From Cladophialophora immunda (taxonomy: Eukaryota > Ascomycota > Eurotiomycetes > Chaetothyriales > Herpotrichiellaceae), in the NCBI RefSeq assembly GCF_000835495.1, contig NW_015622542.1, forward strand, positions 434,001 to 498,000: a stretch of 64,000 nt of DNA, given 5' to 3'. How positions within the stretch are numbered: position 1 is the stretch's first letter; every line of letters starts with the position of its first letter. This document shows, piece by piece, positions 21,067 through 31,402 of this stretch. The notes under the pieces are model-generated. The model did no database searches. It saw nothing but the letters and a program-made list of their open reading frames with translations, and was not told where the DNA came from. Position numbers and translations under genes: made by a program.

Positions 21067-23151
21067 ATGCCTGACTCTGACGAAAACAAGAAACATGGCA
21101 TCACCGGTCCGATGTCGATGGCCTTCCCTGAACCTTTAGACAACGAGAAGACTGCGGAACTAGTCGAAGAGTTGAAGAGGCAGAACAACTATGAGTCGCA
21201 GAAACAGACGGAGGTGCGGATGAACATCCTGAAGTTGTTGAGCAAGGCCACCCAGGTATTTGTCCGTGAGGTCAGTCGAAAACAGGGATTTCCTCCGTCG
21301 CAAATCAACCAGTTCGGTGGGAAGGTCTATCCATATGGCAGTTATCGCCTCGGTGTCTTTGGGCCCGGTAGGAAGTCTGGGTTTCGCTGTGCCAACGTTG
21401 TGCTGACAGCAAACAGGTTCTGACATCGACACTCTCGCCATCGCTCCAAGGCATGTGAAGCGCGAAGACTTCTTCGAGTTCTTCCCTGCGATCTTGAAAC
21501 GTACCATAGAACGGGAAAATGTGGAAAGGGAAAAGCACAATGCGGAAAATCCCCCGGAAAAGCACCTTCAAATACACACACTTTCCTCGCTCGTTCCGGT
21601 CCCTGATTCCTTCGTCCCCATCATCAAACTCGCAATCTCTGACATTGAGATTGATCTCATTTTTGCCTCAATTGCCACCCTGCAGACAATTCCTCCAAAA
21701 CTCAGCCTGAATGACAACAGTCTCTTGATGGGGTTGGATCAGGCGTCTATACGTGCAGTTACCGGACCAGTGAGTCTGAGCAAACGATCCATTCCCTTCC
21801 CTCGAGTGTCAAGCTAACCGGTCTAGCGTGTCACTGATGAGATTATTGCTCTCGTTCCCATTGAGAAAACCTTCCGGGCGGCGCTGCGAGCGATCAAACT
21901 GTGGGCGCAGAGAAGAGCTATCTATGCCAATATTGTTGGCTACCCTGGTGGCGTCGCTTGGGCCATGCTCGTGGCGCGCGTCTGTCAATTTTATCCCCAC
22001 GCGGTCGGTGCTACAATTGTGGCAAAATTCTTTTACATCATGAAGGAGTGGCCCTGGCCTCTCCCCGTTATGTTGAAGCACATTGAGCAGCCCAAGAATC
22101 TGGGTCCCAACCACGGCTTCAAAGTATGGAACCCGGTTCTCTACAAAGGGGACGAGAAGAACATCATGCCTATCATCACACCTGCGTTTCCAAGCATGTG
22201 CGCGACTTACAACATCTCCAAGTCGGGCAAGACGGTCATCCTGCGTGAGCTGGACAGAGCTGACAAGATCGTCACCAAGATTTTTGCCGGCAAAGCTCCG
22301 TGGAGCGAGTTGTTCCAGAAGCACACCTTCTTCACTGCAGACCACAAGTATTACTTGAGTGTAACTGCGAGTGCGTTGAACGCCGATGCGGCCAAGGCAT
22401 GGGCGGGTCTCGTTGAAAGCAAAGTCCGGATTTTTGTCATGCAGTTGGAAGGCACAAAGGGCATCGAACTTGCTCGACCGTTTACAAAGGGGTTCAAACG
22501 TGTGCATCGTTGCCAGAACGATGATCAGATCCGGGAAGTGCAGAGAGGAAGCATGAAGTATAAAGTGGAAGAGACAAAAACTGTTGAGACGACCGCTCCT
22601 GAATTGGTGACGGCCAATGGAAACGGCGCTGCGGTTCCACTGTCGGACAATACGAGCCAGGAACAGGATACGGACGCCCATACTGTTTACACCTACACGT
22701 TCTACATTGGCATTGACACGGTCGCTAAAGGCAGCTTGAACCTAGTTCAGGCGTTCCAGGCCTTCAAGCAAGTGTGCGAGGGATGGAACAGTTACAATGC
22801 GGAACTTCATTTCCTTAACCTCGCCTCGTCGAAGAGGTATGTCCCTTTAACCGATCCACCTTTAGAGAAGTGCTGACAAGAACAGTTGGGAGTTACCCGA
22901 AGATCTCTTCGATACAAAAGCCGGCGAAGTCCGACCGAGCAAACCCGTCAAGAAGGTGGTTAAGAATGCCAAAGTAGAGGCTAAGCCGGTGCGACGGAGC
23001 ATCAATGAGGTCGAGGTATGTCCACACGACAAGGCGTTACCGGTTTCATACTGACCCTGTGTAGGACGCTGAAACTGATGGCGATGCCGTGAAACGACCA
23101 AGACTGATGACATCTACACCGACACCAACCCCCACTGCTGCGCCTGCATGA
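21067..23151 (+). CDS. PAP1: poly(A) polymerase
   Basis: Five exons: 21067-21367, 21417-21769, 21827-22836, 22886-23015 and 23065-23151. Introns are 49, 57, 49 and 49 bp; the product is 626 residues. It adds poly(A) tails to pre-mRNA in the nucleus as part of the cleavage and polyadenylation machinery. The nucleotidyltransferase site is GSDIDTLAIAP (Asp103 and Asp105), with the third Asp at about 180 in DIEIDLIFA. The central domain has RVTDEIIALVP, IKLWAQRRAIYANIVGYPGG and PSMCATYNISKS. The RNA-binding C-domain ends in a basic tail (KPVKKVVKNAK) that resembles a nuclear localisation signal. Oddities: about 20-25 extra charged residues between the second and third catalytic Asp, and RAVTGPRVTD where PAPs usually have RSLNGxRVTD. 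It may be a divergent paralogue. Confidence 0.92.
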
Positions 23152-24709
23152 TCGTGCAGAAGACAACGTGCAGTACATGATATCTTCAAGAGCATCGGTA
23201 GAATTCTTTTGAAATGATGTCCATGTGATCGCGCCGACTCGTTGAACCCGCTAGGGCTTCTCTCTGCCTTGAAGCAGAGGTTGCTGTCAACACTCACCAC
23301 TCCAAAAAAAAAGGTGAAAATGCTGAAAAATGCAAAAAAAGAGAAATGAATCCATCCGCAGCTTCGCTGTGAGATTGTACAATCTGAGGTAACCACAGAC
23401 CTGGTGATAAGACTAACCCACGCACAGCACGAAATAGCATCAGAGCACCCGTGTTCCTTGCAGAGTGGATTTGTCTGAGCTGGGCTGAATGGAGAGCAAG
23501 CATTTCGACATGGACGGTGGAGGTTTCTTGCGCGTCTCTTTCCTACCAAAATTCACGGATCACCAATGTGGCGTTACTGGAGTTTGCAGGAGTCACACGA
23601 AGAGACGACATTGGTCGGCAGAGATTGGTCTCTGGGGGTGAAGGCGAGGCCAACAGACCGAGATCTGCTCATTTGTACATAGTTTATGGCAGGTCATCCC
23701 GGGTGGTTTGATATCATAGAACACAACAGCTAGGCAGTCAGACAGTGAACTCCCACAAATGAAGAGAAGAGATTTAGGGGTCTCAGGACCTCAAAAAACA
23801 AGAGCCGAGAAATGACGCAGTTAGTATTATAAAGAGGAGAGGGTTTTGCAGCAGACAGTAGCTTAGCGGTGAGGCTGTGAGGCTGCGCTTCGGGCTGTTG
23901 CAGTAGTAGTGGTGGTGGCCTCGAGGACTCGAGGGAGCAACCTGGGAGCAACTGAGAGCAACTGCTGGTGTGGAAAACTGCGCAGTCACTCACCCTCCCA
24001 GTTGGACTCCTCGTTCCCACAAGTCCAGAGTACAGAGGCACCAACGCGGGGACGCCTGACCGCCTGGTGACTGACCGCCTTACCGCCTTTAGCAACTGTT
24101 TGATCATCCTGCTCGCCTTGATCGGGGAGCTGAGTCTCCTCTCATCCCTTCCACCCAATCAACTTCTGCCGCGCAGCCATTGTCCATGTCCTACTAGCGA
24201 CGAGAAACCTCCCCGAATGGGATGCAGTGTGTCGCCTGCCTCGATTCTCGTTGGCTCAGCTGCTGCCGGGTGCTGTGAACCTGCATGCAGAGTCACCCTT
24301 CTGGGCCTTCGGCTGCCTTCTGGACCACCTCCATCACGCCTCCTCGCACCTCTGGCGACTGTTGCCAATGCCGGAGGCTGAAGATTGACGGTGCACAAGC
24401 CCGTGAGCTGAAAAAAAAAAGAAGGGACTTGGTCGTGTCCGGTTGTGCAAGGTTGGGGGAGGGCACGGGGTGCAGCTGGACCACCATATATCAACCCTTT
24501 CAGCCCCCTCGCACTAACGAGTGCTTTCTCCCCTGTAAAACATGAAAAGAGGCTTGCGTGGCCAGCTGCCAGAACTGATCGCAGCTCTACGGCCGCCAAT
24601 TGACAGAGTATTAGTAGTTCGGACGAATGTCATTTTACATCTGAGCCATCACTGACCTAGCCGAACCGCCTTTTTCACTTCTCTCACACTCACCGAATAT
24701 TCAAACATT
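23152..24709. other. long intergenic region
   Basis: 1.56 kb with short A runs near 23304 and 23333 and a small degenerate 11 bp tandem (three GGGAGCAACT-like units) near 23934-23967. No gene is recognised on either strand. Confidence 0.45.
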
Positions 24710-26482
24710 ATGGCACCATCATCACACCCCAGGAAGCGCATCGTTGTGTGCTGTGATGGCACGTGGCTCGACAGTGACGGTGACTACCAGACTCCCAGCA
24801 ACGTCACCCGAATTGCCAGAGCTGTTCCTCCCGTGGGCGTCGACAAGTCCACCACGCCCCATCAGCCGATCACCCAGATCGTCTTCTACCAGAATGGCGT
24901 TGGCACTGGCTCTCCGTCCTTGTACGACCGATTCATCGGAGGGGCCACTGGCGAGGGTCTTGCAGAGCACATCCGAGAAGCATACAGCTTCATCTGTCTC
25001 AACTACAACCCCGGAGACGAGATTTTTCTGTTGGGTTTCTCGCGAGGTGCTTTCACCGCCCGCTCAATCTCCAGCCTGATCAATGCGGCTGGTCTCCTCA
25101 CCTCGAAAGGCCTGGAGTATTTCGTTCAGGTCTTTGAGGACTGGGAGTTTCAGCAGAAGAAGGACTTCAAGACCAGGTGGCCAGACCTGCCCTTTGTGGG
25201 CCACAAACCCCCGGTCACCCATCCAGACTACCAGAGGCAGCTCATCGATAATGGACTCACCCGGCCGAACATCAAGGTCAAATGTGTCGCCGTCTGGGAT
25301 ACTGTCGGTGGACTGGGCATCCCCATGATCGGACTCTTGCCTCAGCCACCCAGTACAGACTTTGCCTTTGTCGATACTCGGGTCGAGTCGAATATCGAGT
25401 ACGCATTCCAGGCACTGGCTCTCGACGAACATCGGCGGTCTTTCTCTCCGACCATTTGGGATTGGCCACATGTCGAGTCCTACGATTTGAAGATCCTCAA
25501 GCAATGCTGGTTCCCGGGCGTGCACAGCGACATCGGCGGCAGCTACGACGACACCGCCCTCGCAAATCTTACCCTCGCGTGGATGATTAGCCAGCTGGAC
25601 CCAATTCTCACAATCAACCACGACTACATCATGAGCTACATTACGCCAGTCCAAAAGGACGACCTGACCCTGTCCGGACGACATCAGACATTCACCCACG
25701 AAGGCCGCATGGCCACAGTCAGCAACACCACACCGCACCCCCGGCCTTGGGGGTTGGGCAAAATCCATGACAGCATGAGCTTCTTCTTCAAGCTGGGCGG
25801 CTCGCGTATTCGCACTCCTGGAGATTACCGCGAACAAGAGCTTGCATCCCAGCATGGGGTGCTTTTCTGGATGCTGTACAAGATCTTCCATCGGCTCACC
25901 AGCCGCTTCGAGGACAAGCACCACGCCCTCCCGCGACTGAGGAGGACCAATGAAACAATCCACAGCAGCGTCCGCATCCGCATGGGCAAACACGGTCTGG
26001 GCTACAATGACAAGGGGGCATACGACTCACAGGCACTAGAAGGGTGGGTCATGCACGGGGTTGAAACCAATCCCGACACTCCCATTGCCATTAGTGCCCC
26101 TGGGGCTGTGGGTAAGATGAAGAGTGTGGTGTGGAAAAAGCAGGTCTACCCAGAAAAGCTCATCGAACCCCCGTCCCTCAATGGGGAGAGAAAGGGCAAA
26201 GTCGAGATCTTTGAGAGCAAGGGCAAGACACACTGGCTCGAGCTAGAGGAGGAACCGCTGGGCGCCTTTGAGCGGAAGATCCTGCAAGAGTGGCCCGTGG
26301 GCGACATTAAGAAAGACTTTGACACCATTGTCCCCGGAAGGCACCAGCAAAATGTCGACCGCGCACATACGGTACCCTTGGACGGGCATGACCACGTTCG
26401 GGGTGCCTCCAGCAGCAGCGCAGGCAGAAACGGAGAGCCACTAACCGTGCAGACTGGGAAGAGGAGGAGTGAGACTACCTAG
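24710..26482 (+). CDS. DUF2235 (Tle1-like) alpha/beta hydrolase
   Basis: Intronless, 590 residues. The start region KRIVVCCDGTWLDSD is the family signature. The nucleophile elbow GFSRG lies at about residues 107-111 (LLGFSRGAFTARS). The FPGVHSDIGGSYDD segment carries the expected acidic and His residues. DUF2235 domains share the catalytic fold of type VI secretion phospholipase effectors (Tle1), but the fungal proteins are mostly uncharacterised and presumably cytosolic lipases or esterases. The C-terminal ~180 residues are family-specific and end in a low-complexity tail. There is no signal peptide and no neighbour that suggests secretion or immunity functions. Confidence 0.9.
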   Translation: MAPSSHPRKRIVVCCDGTWLDSDGDYQTPSNVTRIARAVPPVGVDKSTTPHQPITQIVFYQNGVGTGSPSLYDRFIGGATGEGLAEHIREAYSFICLNYNPGDEIFLLGFSRGAFTARSISSLINAAGLLTSKGLEYFVQVFEDWEFQQKKDFKTRWPDLPFVGHKPPVTHPDYQRQLIDNGLTRPNIKVKCVAVWDTVGGLGIPMIGLLPQPPSTDFAFVDTRVESNIEYAFQALALDEHRRSFSPTIWDWPHVESYDLKILKQCWFPGVHSDIGGSYDDTALANLTLAWMISQLDPILTINHDYIMSYITPVQKDDLTLSGRHQTFTHEGRMATVSNTTPHPRPWGLGKIHDSMSFFFKLGGSRIRTPGDYREQELASQHGVLFWMLYKIFHRLTSRFEDKHHALPRLRRTNETIHSSVRIRMGKHGLGYNDKGAYDSQALEGWVMHGVETNPDTPIAISAPGAVGKMKSVVWKKQVYPEKLIEPPSLNGERKGKVEIFESKGKTHWLELEEEPLGAFERKILQEWPVGDIKKDFDTIVPGRHQQNVDRAHTVPLDGHDHVRGASSSSAGRNGEPLTVQTGKRRSETT

Positions 26483-27045
26483 GTGATTAAGTCCCCTACC
26501 TCATTCCACGGTTGGCTCCGACGGAAGCAAGGCGGCTTGTTCTCGGAGGACAGCGGCAAAGACAGCATCTTGCCCGTTTGATATTCGGTGAGAAGAGCAT
26601 GGGAGTGAATATTCGTATTTACCTCAAGGGGTTTGCTTGATTGAGTGAGTGGGTAGGTGAGTGAGCGAGATGAACATCGATCGGTTACATTGCAAGCGCT
26701 GGAGATTGGGAAATGAGAAACAGGAAACAGGAAACAGGGATGAACGGCATAAGGTCATCGGCATACTAATCAGAGACGAGGGTCAGTTCGGCGGCGGGAG
26801 GGCCACTCATCACATACCAACATAGCTGTCCAGCTACATCGAGACATTGCATAAGTTGGTATGTCACCAAACTGAGTTAATTCGTAATGGGAACATTGGC
26901 TTTCTCCTCCGCCACCGTGCAAAATCCAGTATTAAGTGATCGAACGAGTGCTTGGTTCTTTACTTGGATGAATGATTGATGGATTGATGGAATGCATTCT
27001 TCTTTTAAATTTTCTGACCGCAGACTGGTCGTCGTCGTCGTCGAT
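26483..27045. other. convergent intergenic region
   Basis: Between the 3' ends of the DUF2235 gene (+) and the amidase gene (-). It holds three tandem copies of GAAACAG at 26717-26737 and other short G/A-rich repeats. No gene is seen. Confidence 0.5.
26717..26737. repeat. three tandem GAAACAG units
   Basis: Exact 7 bp unit repeated three times between two convergent genes; a minor simple repeat. Confidence 0.8.
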
Positions 27046-28830
27046 TTACAATCTCGCCTTGACACCCCCAGCAGCAGATTGAGATTGAGACTTCATCACC
27101 TCGTCGATCACGCCCATGACCTTGCACAGCCAGTCGTCGCGCCCTCTCTGCACGACGACCTGCACGCTCAGCGGCGTGTCGAGGTAGACCCTGCGGTCCG
27201 TGACGTGTTCGTCCCACAGCTCGCGGCACTTTTCGTCCCAGCTGCCCAGCACGTTGCCGGCGGCCAGCGGCCGGCCGAGTTCCAGGTCGGCCTCGACGAC
27301 GGGCCGCACAGGGACGGTGCCGGCGGGGTAGTCGAACAGGACCCAGGAGGAGGTCATGCCGACGGCGTTGTAGCCTTCGATGGGCGGGACCGGGTGCGGC
27401 GCAACGGGGCAGACGATGGCGTCCAGGACCGGCCGGCGGCGGCCATGCGCGTCGACCTCGCTCCACAGCCCGAGCATCTCGCGCTCCAGCTGCGCCCGCT
27501 GCGCCTGCAGCTCCGCCACGCGCTCCAGCGCCTGCGGCTTGCCCGACCGGAACCGCGTCTGCATCCACGGCACCAGTGGCTCGCCCGTCGCCTGGATCAT
27601 CTGGTTCATGACCACCCCGCCGTCCACGCCCATGAGCTTGCTCATGACCGACTGCGAGCGCGTCCACGCCCGCGGGGTGAGCAGCTCCTTGACCAGGATC
27701 TTGGCGCCCGCGCGCGTGCTGGCGCCTGAGAGCCCGACCGAGACTTCGTTGAGGATGGTCGTGATCGGGGGCAGGAGGGTGCAGTTCCCGTCGCTCCGCA
27801 GGATGCCGATCACGATTTCACCATTGGGCCCGCTGCCCTGGAGCGACCGAGGAGAAGGATCGGAGAGGGGCCATGGGCACGGCATGCAATCCTCCGCCCA
27901 CATGGTCGCTCTCGGTATCACCTCGCGCAAGAAGACGTCAATGTCCCTCACGCTCCGCGCTATGGGCCCCGCCACAGCCTGCACGCTCGTGCGGCTCATT
28001 CCTTCTCTTCCCGTCAGTGCCTGGCCGCCGTAGGGGATCCGGTTGTTGGAGGGTTTGAACCCATACACGCCGTTGCACATGGCCGGCACACGGATGCTGC
28101 CGCCAATATCCGTTCCTATCCCAAGGATACTTCCCTTCATGGCAACAAGGACACCCTCGCCGCCACTCGAGCCACCGGCTGTGCACAGTCGGTTGATCGG
28201 ATTCATCGTTCTTCCAAAGACGTTGTTGATGCTGTCGAGCGATGCGAGCGTCTGGGGGATGTTCGTCTTGGCCACGATCACGCAGCCCAGCGACAACAGC
28301 AGGTTGACCAACGGGGCGTTCTCCGTCGCGGGTTTTTCGCATAGATAAGCTAGGCCGATGCTCGTATCCACGCCCTTGACGTTGAACGTGTCTTTGACAG
28401 ACACGGGTAACCCGTGGAGCGGACCAAACGGTCTCCCGTTCTGTGCTAGGTATGCATCCAGCTCTTTGGCGCGCTGAATGGCCGAGTCGAAGAGCGGCTC
28501 GGTCAGGCAGTTTGTGAGTTGGTGGGCGATGGCCGCACGGTGACAGAACGCCGCAGCGACTTCTTCGCAGGACAGCTTCTTGCTTGCCAGCGCCGAGAGG
28601 AGGCTTTCGACCGTGTAGTCTTCAGTGATCTCGATCTCCGAGCGTGAGAGGAACTGGCGAGGCACGCCCAGCACGTTTTGCGGACCGTGCTCTAGGCTCG
28701 GGGGGTCCTTGGGCAGGACGCTGGATGGGATGTGCCATTTCGAAGGGATCCGTGCGGCGCGCGAGGCCTGCTTGCGGGCTGCGATGGCTTTCCAGGCCGC
28801 CGAGTCTGAGGTCGAGTTCGAAGCCGACAT
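27046..28830 (-). CDS. amidase-signature hydrolase (acetamidase-like)
   Basis: Intronless, 594 residues from the ATG at 28830. The complete Ser-cisSer-Lys triad of the amidase signature family is visible: Lys in GLPVSVKDTF, cis-Ser in TAGGSSGGEG, and nucleophile Ser in GTDIGGSIRVP. Fungal enzymes of this size (AmdS-like, general amidases) hydrolyse small amides to acid and ammonia in the cytosol. The true substrate is not deducible. The C-terminal half is strongly G/C-biased at third positions, giving long spurious open frames in other frames. The next gene upstream (29459) is also on the minus strand, 0.6 kb away. Confidence 0.92.
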   Translation of the reverse strand: MSASNSTSDSAAWKAIAARKQASRAARIPSKWHIPSSVLPKDPPSLEHGPQNVLGVPRQFLSRSEIEITEDYTVESLLSALASKKLSCEEVAAAFCHRAAIAHQLTNCLTEPLFDSAIQRAKELDAYLAQNGRPFGPLHGLPVSVKDTFNVKGVDTSIGLAYLCEKPATENAPLVNLLLSLGCVIVAKTNIPQTLASLDSINNVFGRTMNPINRLCTAGGSSGGEGVLVAMKGSILGIGTDIGGSIRVPAMCNGVYGFKPSNNRIPYGGQALTGREGMSRTSVQAVAGPIARSVRDIDVFLREVIPRATMWAEDCMPCPWPLSDPSPRSLQGSGPNGEIVIGILRSDGNCTLLPPITTILNEVSVGLSGASTRAGAKILVKELLTPRAWTRSQSVMSKLMGVDGGVVMNQMIQATGEPLVPWMQTRFRSGKPQALERVAELQAQRAQLEREMLGLWSEVDAHGRRRPVLDAIVCPVAPHPVPPIEGYNAVGMTSSWVLFDYPAGTVPVRPVVEADLELGRPLAAGNVLGSWDEKCRELWDEHVTDRRVYLDTPLSVQVVVQRGRDDWLCKVMGVIDEVMKSQSQSAAGGVKARL

Positions 28831-29458
28831 GATGTGTGGTGGACTATGGACGACAAGCGACTGCGTTCATTCGCTCAGTCCGAAGCTCGAGGAATCGATC
28901 CATTGGGAGGGGGATTTTGTATCTTTAACGCAAGGTGAACATCTCCGCATTGGCTTTGGAGCGCACGGCGACCTAGCGAAGGGCGTGGAGAAAGGCTGGA
29001 GATGGGCCGGAATTTGTCCACATGCCTCGGCTCGAAGGAGCTCCTGGCAGGCCTGTGATGTATGTATAGGCGGCACAGGGCGGTCCGTGGTGGGTGAGCT
29101 TGGCACTTTCCTCAGCCTTTTTCGTCTTGTACAGCCTCGTCTCCAACACTACCTTCTCGCTGGGCATCGTTCAAAGGTGAGTCGTATTTCCAAGGCCCGC
29201 ACCTTTACCTACGCCGTTGGTGTAGTGCCAAAGAAAGAGCAGAGGCAATACTCGATAGCGGGTGAATGCCGCCTCGGGCAATGTTCTATTCAAACTAATC
29301 AGGTACTATACAAGATTGGAGAGCAAATGATGGCCTTGATTCCACAGCTTGTTTGTTATGGTGTACACAGGCTATCTGCGTCCTTCCCAGACTCCCACTA
29401 TTACTGCCATGTCTCCAAATTCTGCGCGAGCACCCTAACCTATCCAAATCACGGGCCC
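28831..29458. other. intergenic region
   Basis: Amidase promoter and 3' side of the dehydrogenase gene. An open plus-strand frame runs across it from within the amidase gene but resembles no protein family. Nothing is supported. Confidence 0.5.
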
Positions 29459-30385
29459 TCACGAAAATAAAGCCAATTCCTTCTCGGTCCACTCCCACAG
29501 CTTATCTGCCAAAGCATCGTCCTTGGCAGCGGGTGTCTCCAACACGCCCTTCGTCGCGATGGGGACATAGTACGCGCCGTCCTCGAGGCCCTGCTTCGCA
29601 GTGGTGGCCGCCCAAGTCTGGTTGTACGGCCCTTCCTCGACGGACGTCCAGTGGCCCGCGGCCATGAGGCGGACGGGGAGCGCGGTCAAGAAGGAGACGC
29701 CTGCGAAGAGGTCCGTCTTGATGTACCCCGGATGGATGGCGACGGAGGTGATGTTGGGGTACCGCTTCGCCAGCGCCCGCGCGTACAGCAGGTTCGCCAA
29801 CTTGCTCTGGCCGTAGCGGCACCACTTGCCGCCGGGGACGAGGCCGCCGAGCCCGTCCTGGGTAGTCTTGAGCGTCGCGAACGCGATCCCTTCCCGGGGC
29901 GCCTGCTTGTACGCGACCGACGAGCTCGTGACGATCCGCACGTCCGCCCCCGGGACATTCTCCGAGGTGCGCTGCATCAGCGGCAGCAGCAGCTTGATCA
30001 GCATCGCGTGGCCCAGGTGGTTGGTGCCGAACTGGACCTCGTACCCGTCGGCCGTCGTGCCGGGAGGGAGAGCCATGACGCCCGCGTTGGCGAAGAGGAC
30101 GTCCAGCCGCGTAGCCTGCGCGAGAACCTGGTCGGTGGCCTTGCGCACCGATGCTAGATTCGCCAGGTCGCACGCAATGAATGTGAGCGGCACATCTGGA
30201 TTCTGGGACTTGACTTTCTCAATCACACGCTTGGCCTTGTCGCCGCTCCGGCCTGAGAAGTAGATGTGCGCTGGCTTGTGGGCGGCGAGGAGGGAGATGG
30301 TGCCCGCTCCCAGCCCGGCCGTGCCGCCGGTGACGAAGTAGACGCGACCCGAGAGGTCGGGGATGTCTTGAGGCTTGAACGGCAT
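29459..30385 (-). CDS. short-chain dehydrogenase/reductase
   Basis: Intronless. I start at the ATG at 30385 (MPFKPQDIPDLSGR), giving 308 residues; the open frame continues upstream only from a TTG. Classical SDR features are present: nucleotide-binding TGGTAGLG near residues 18-25, NAG in FANAGVM, catalytic Ser in IVTSSSVAY and YxxxK in YGQSKLANLLYA. It groups with the retinol-dehydrogenase/WW-domain oxidoreductase-like fungal SDRs that reduce or oxidise hydrophobic alcohols and ketones with NADP(H). No membrane anchor is evident. The substrate is unknown. Confidence 0.9.
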   Translation of the reverse strand: MPFKPQDIPDLSGRVYFVTGGTAGLGAGTISLLAAHKPAHIYFSGRSGDKAKRVIEKVKSQNPDVPLTFIACDLANLASVRKATDQVLAQATRLDVLFANAGVMALPPGTTADGYEVQFGTNHLGHAMLIKLLLPLMQRTSENVPGADVRIVTSSSVAYKQAPREGIAFATLKTTQDGLGGLVPGGKWCRYGQSKLANLLYARALAKRYPNITSVAIHPGYIKTDLFAGVSFLTALPVRLMAAGHWTSVEEGPYNQTWAATTAKQGLEDGAYYVPIATKGVLETPAAKDDALADKLWEWTEKELALFS

Positions 30386-31402
30386 GTCGTATCGGGTGCT
30401 CAATGTTCTATCAGGCTTGGATGCTTGAGAACTGTTTCAAGCGGAGGATGGTCGAGATATATTTCTTCGAAGAAGGTGGCTGTGAGTAACTATCTTATAT
30501 TTGTTACTTCAGCAGGATTCACCTTTCTATATCGAAAGTCACTTCGTGGCATATATTGTGGGAGTATGGGATATATAGTCCACCTTTTCAGACTTTATGA
30601 ACCGGGGTCCAGTTTGTCCTTGTCGGGGCTCTCTATTCGGAGTTTATGCGTGCCATTTCCTTCATATAACGCACGAGTACTTTTCTCGGCCATGCAAAGT
30701 TCAAGGCTGTCCTCGTAGTGCACGCTCGCACATAAACTTAGTCGCATTCCTATACGCACATAGCCAGCCTAGTGATCATCATCCATTCATCATGCGGCGG
30801 AACTCCCCGCATGGAGAGCGGTATGCACAGACTCGTATTGTTCCCTCAATACGACACGAAACTGTCGAGATCGAGATACGCGAGTTACGAGTGAATGGGG
30901 AACGCAAAGAGGAACGATTCTAATTTCCGCAGCCGTCTATTCCTGCGTGCGTAACATAGGTGGTTTGAATAGGTGGGCGTTGGGAGAGGCTCCGGGAGTA
31001 TATTCGAGATTACGGCCGTATTTCGCTTTGTTGATGTACTTGTAGACACAGCACTTGCTCAGGCCTCGACCGTCTCTATTGGACCTTTCACCAGTGCTTC
31101 CTTAGTCTCTCCGATTCGTCACCTCGCTCATCCAAACCATCGACTTTTTCGTCAGCTTTTACGCTGCTTTGTGATGCTGGGGTTCCCTCGAGGGTCCCTC
31201 CTCGCGGCAGATACCCAGAATATACCCTTGAGGCAGTGCGCTTCAGCAGCATTGGGAAATATAGGAGAGGAGGGAATGCATTAGAACCCTAACGGCTATC
31301 TGATGCTCTGTCAAGGCTCCAGGTAAAGCAGCCTTCGCACGCCCTCTAGCGTCAAACAACATTAGGTTTTCCTTCTCAAGCAATCTCTTCAAGACCAACA
31401 TC
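30386..31402. other. intergenic region
   Basis: 1.0 kb without a convincing gene. A 43-codon plus-strand ORF at 30792-30923 is Arg/Glu-rich, but I cannot support it as coding. Confidence 0.45.

Noticed and set aside
21809..22681. 290-codon minus-strand frame over the poly(A) polymerase
   Set aside because: It is the shadow of clearly coding plus-strand exons.
24290..24545. CQCRRLKIDG-like hint of a zinc cluster on the plus strand
   Set aside because: Only two of six Cys are placed correctly and no downstream regulator domain follows; a chance match.
28625..29470. 281-codon plus-strand open frame crossing the amidase start and the next spacer
   Set aside because: No family resemblance. It starts inside the antisense of a well-supported enzyme and shows no domain pattern.
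30792..30923. 43-codon Arg/Glu-rich small ORF
   Set aside because: Reads somewhat like a protein, but it is too short and without support from neighbours or known families.
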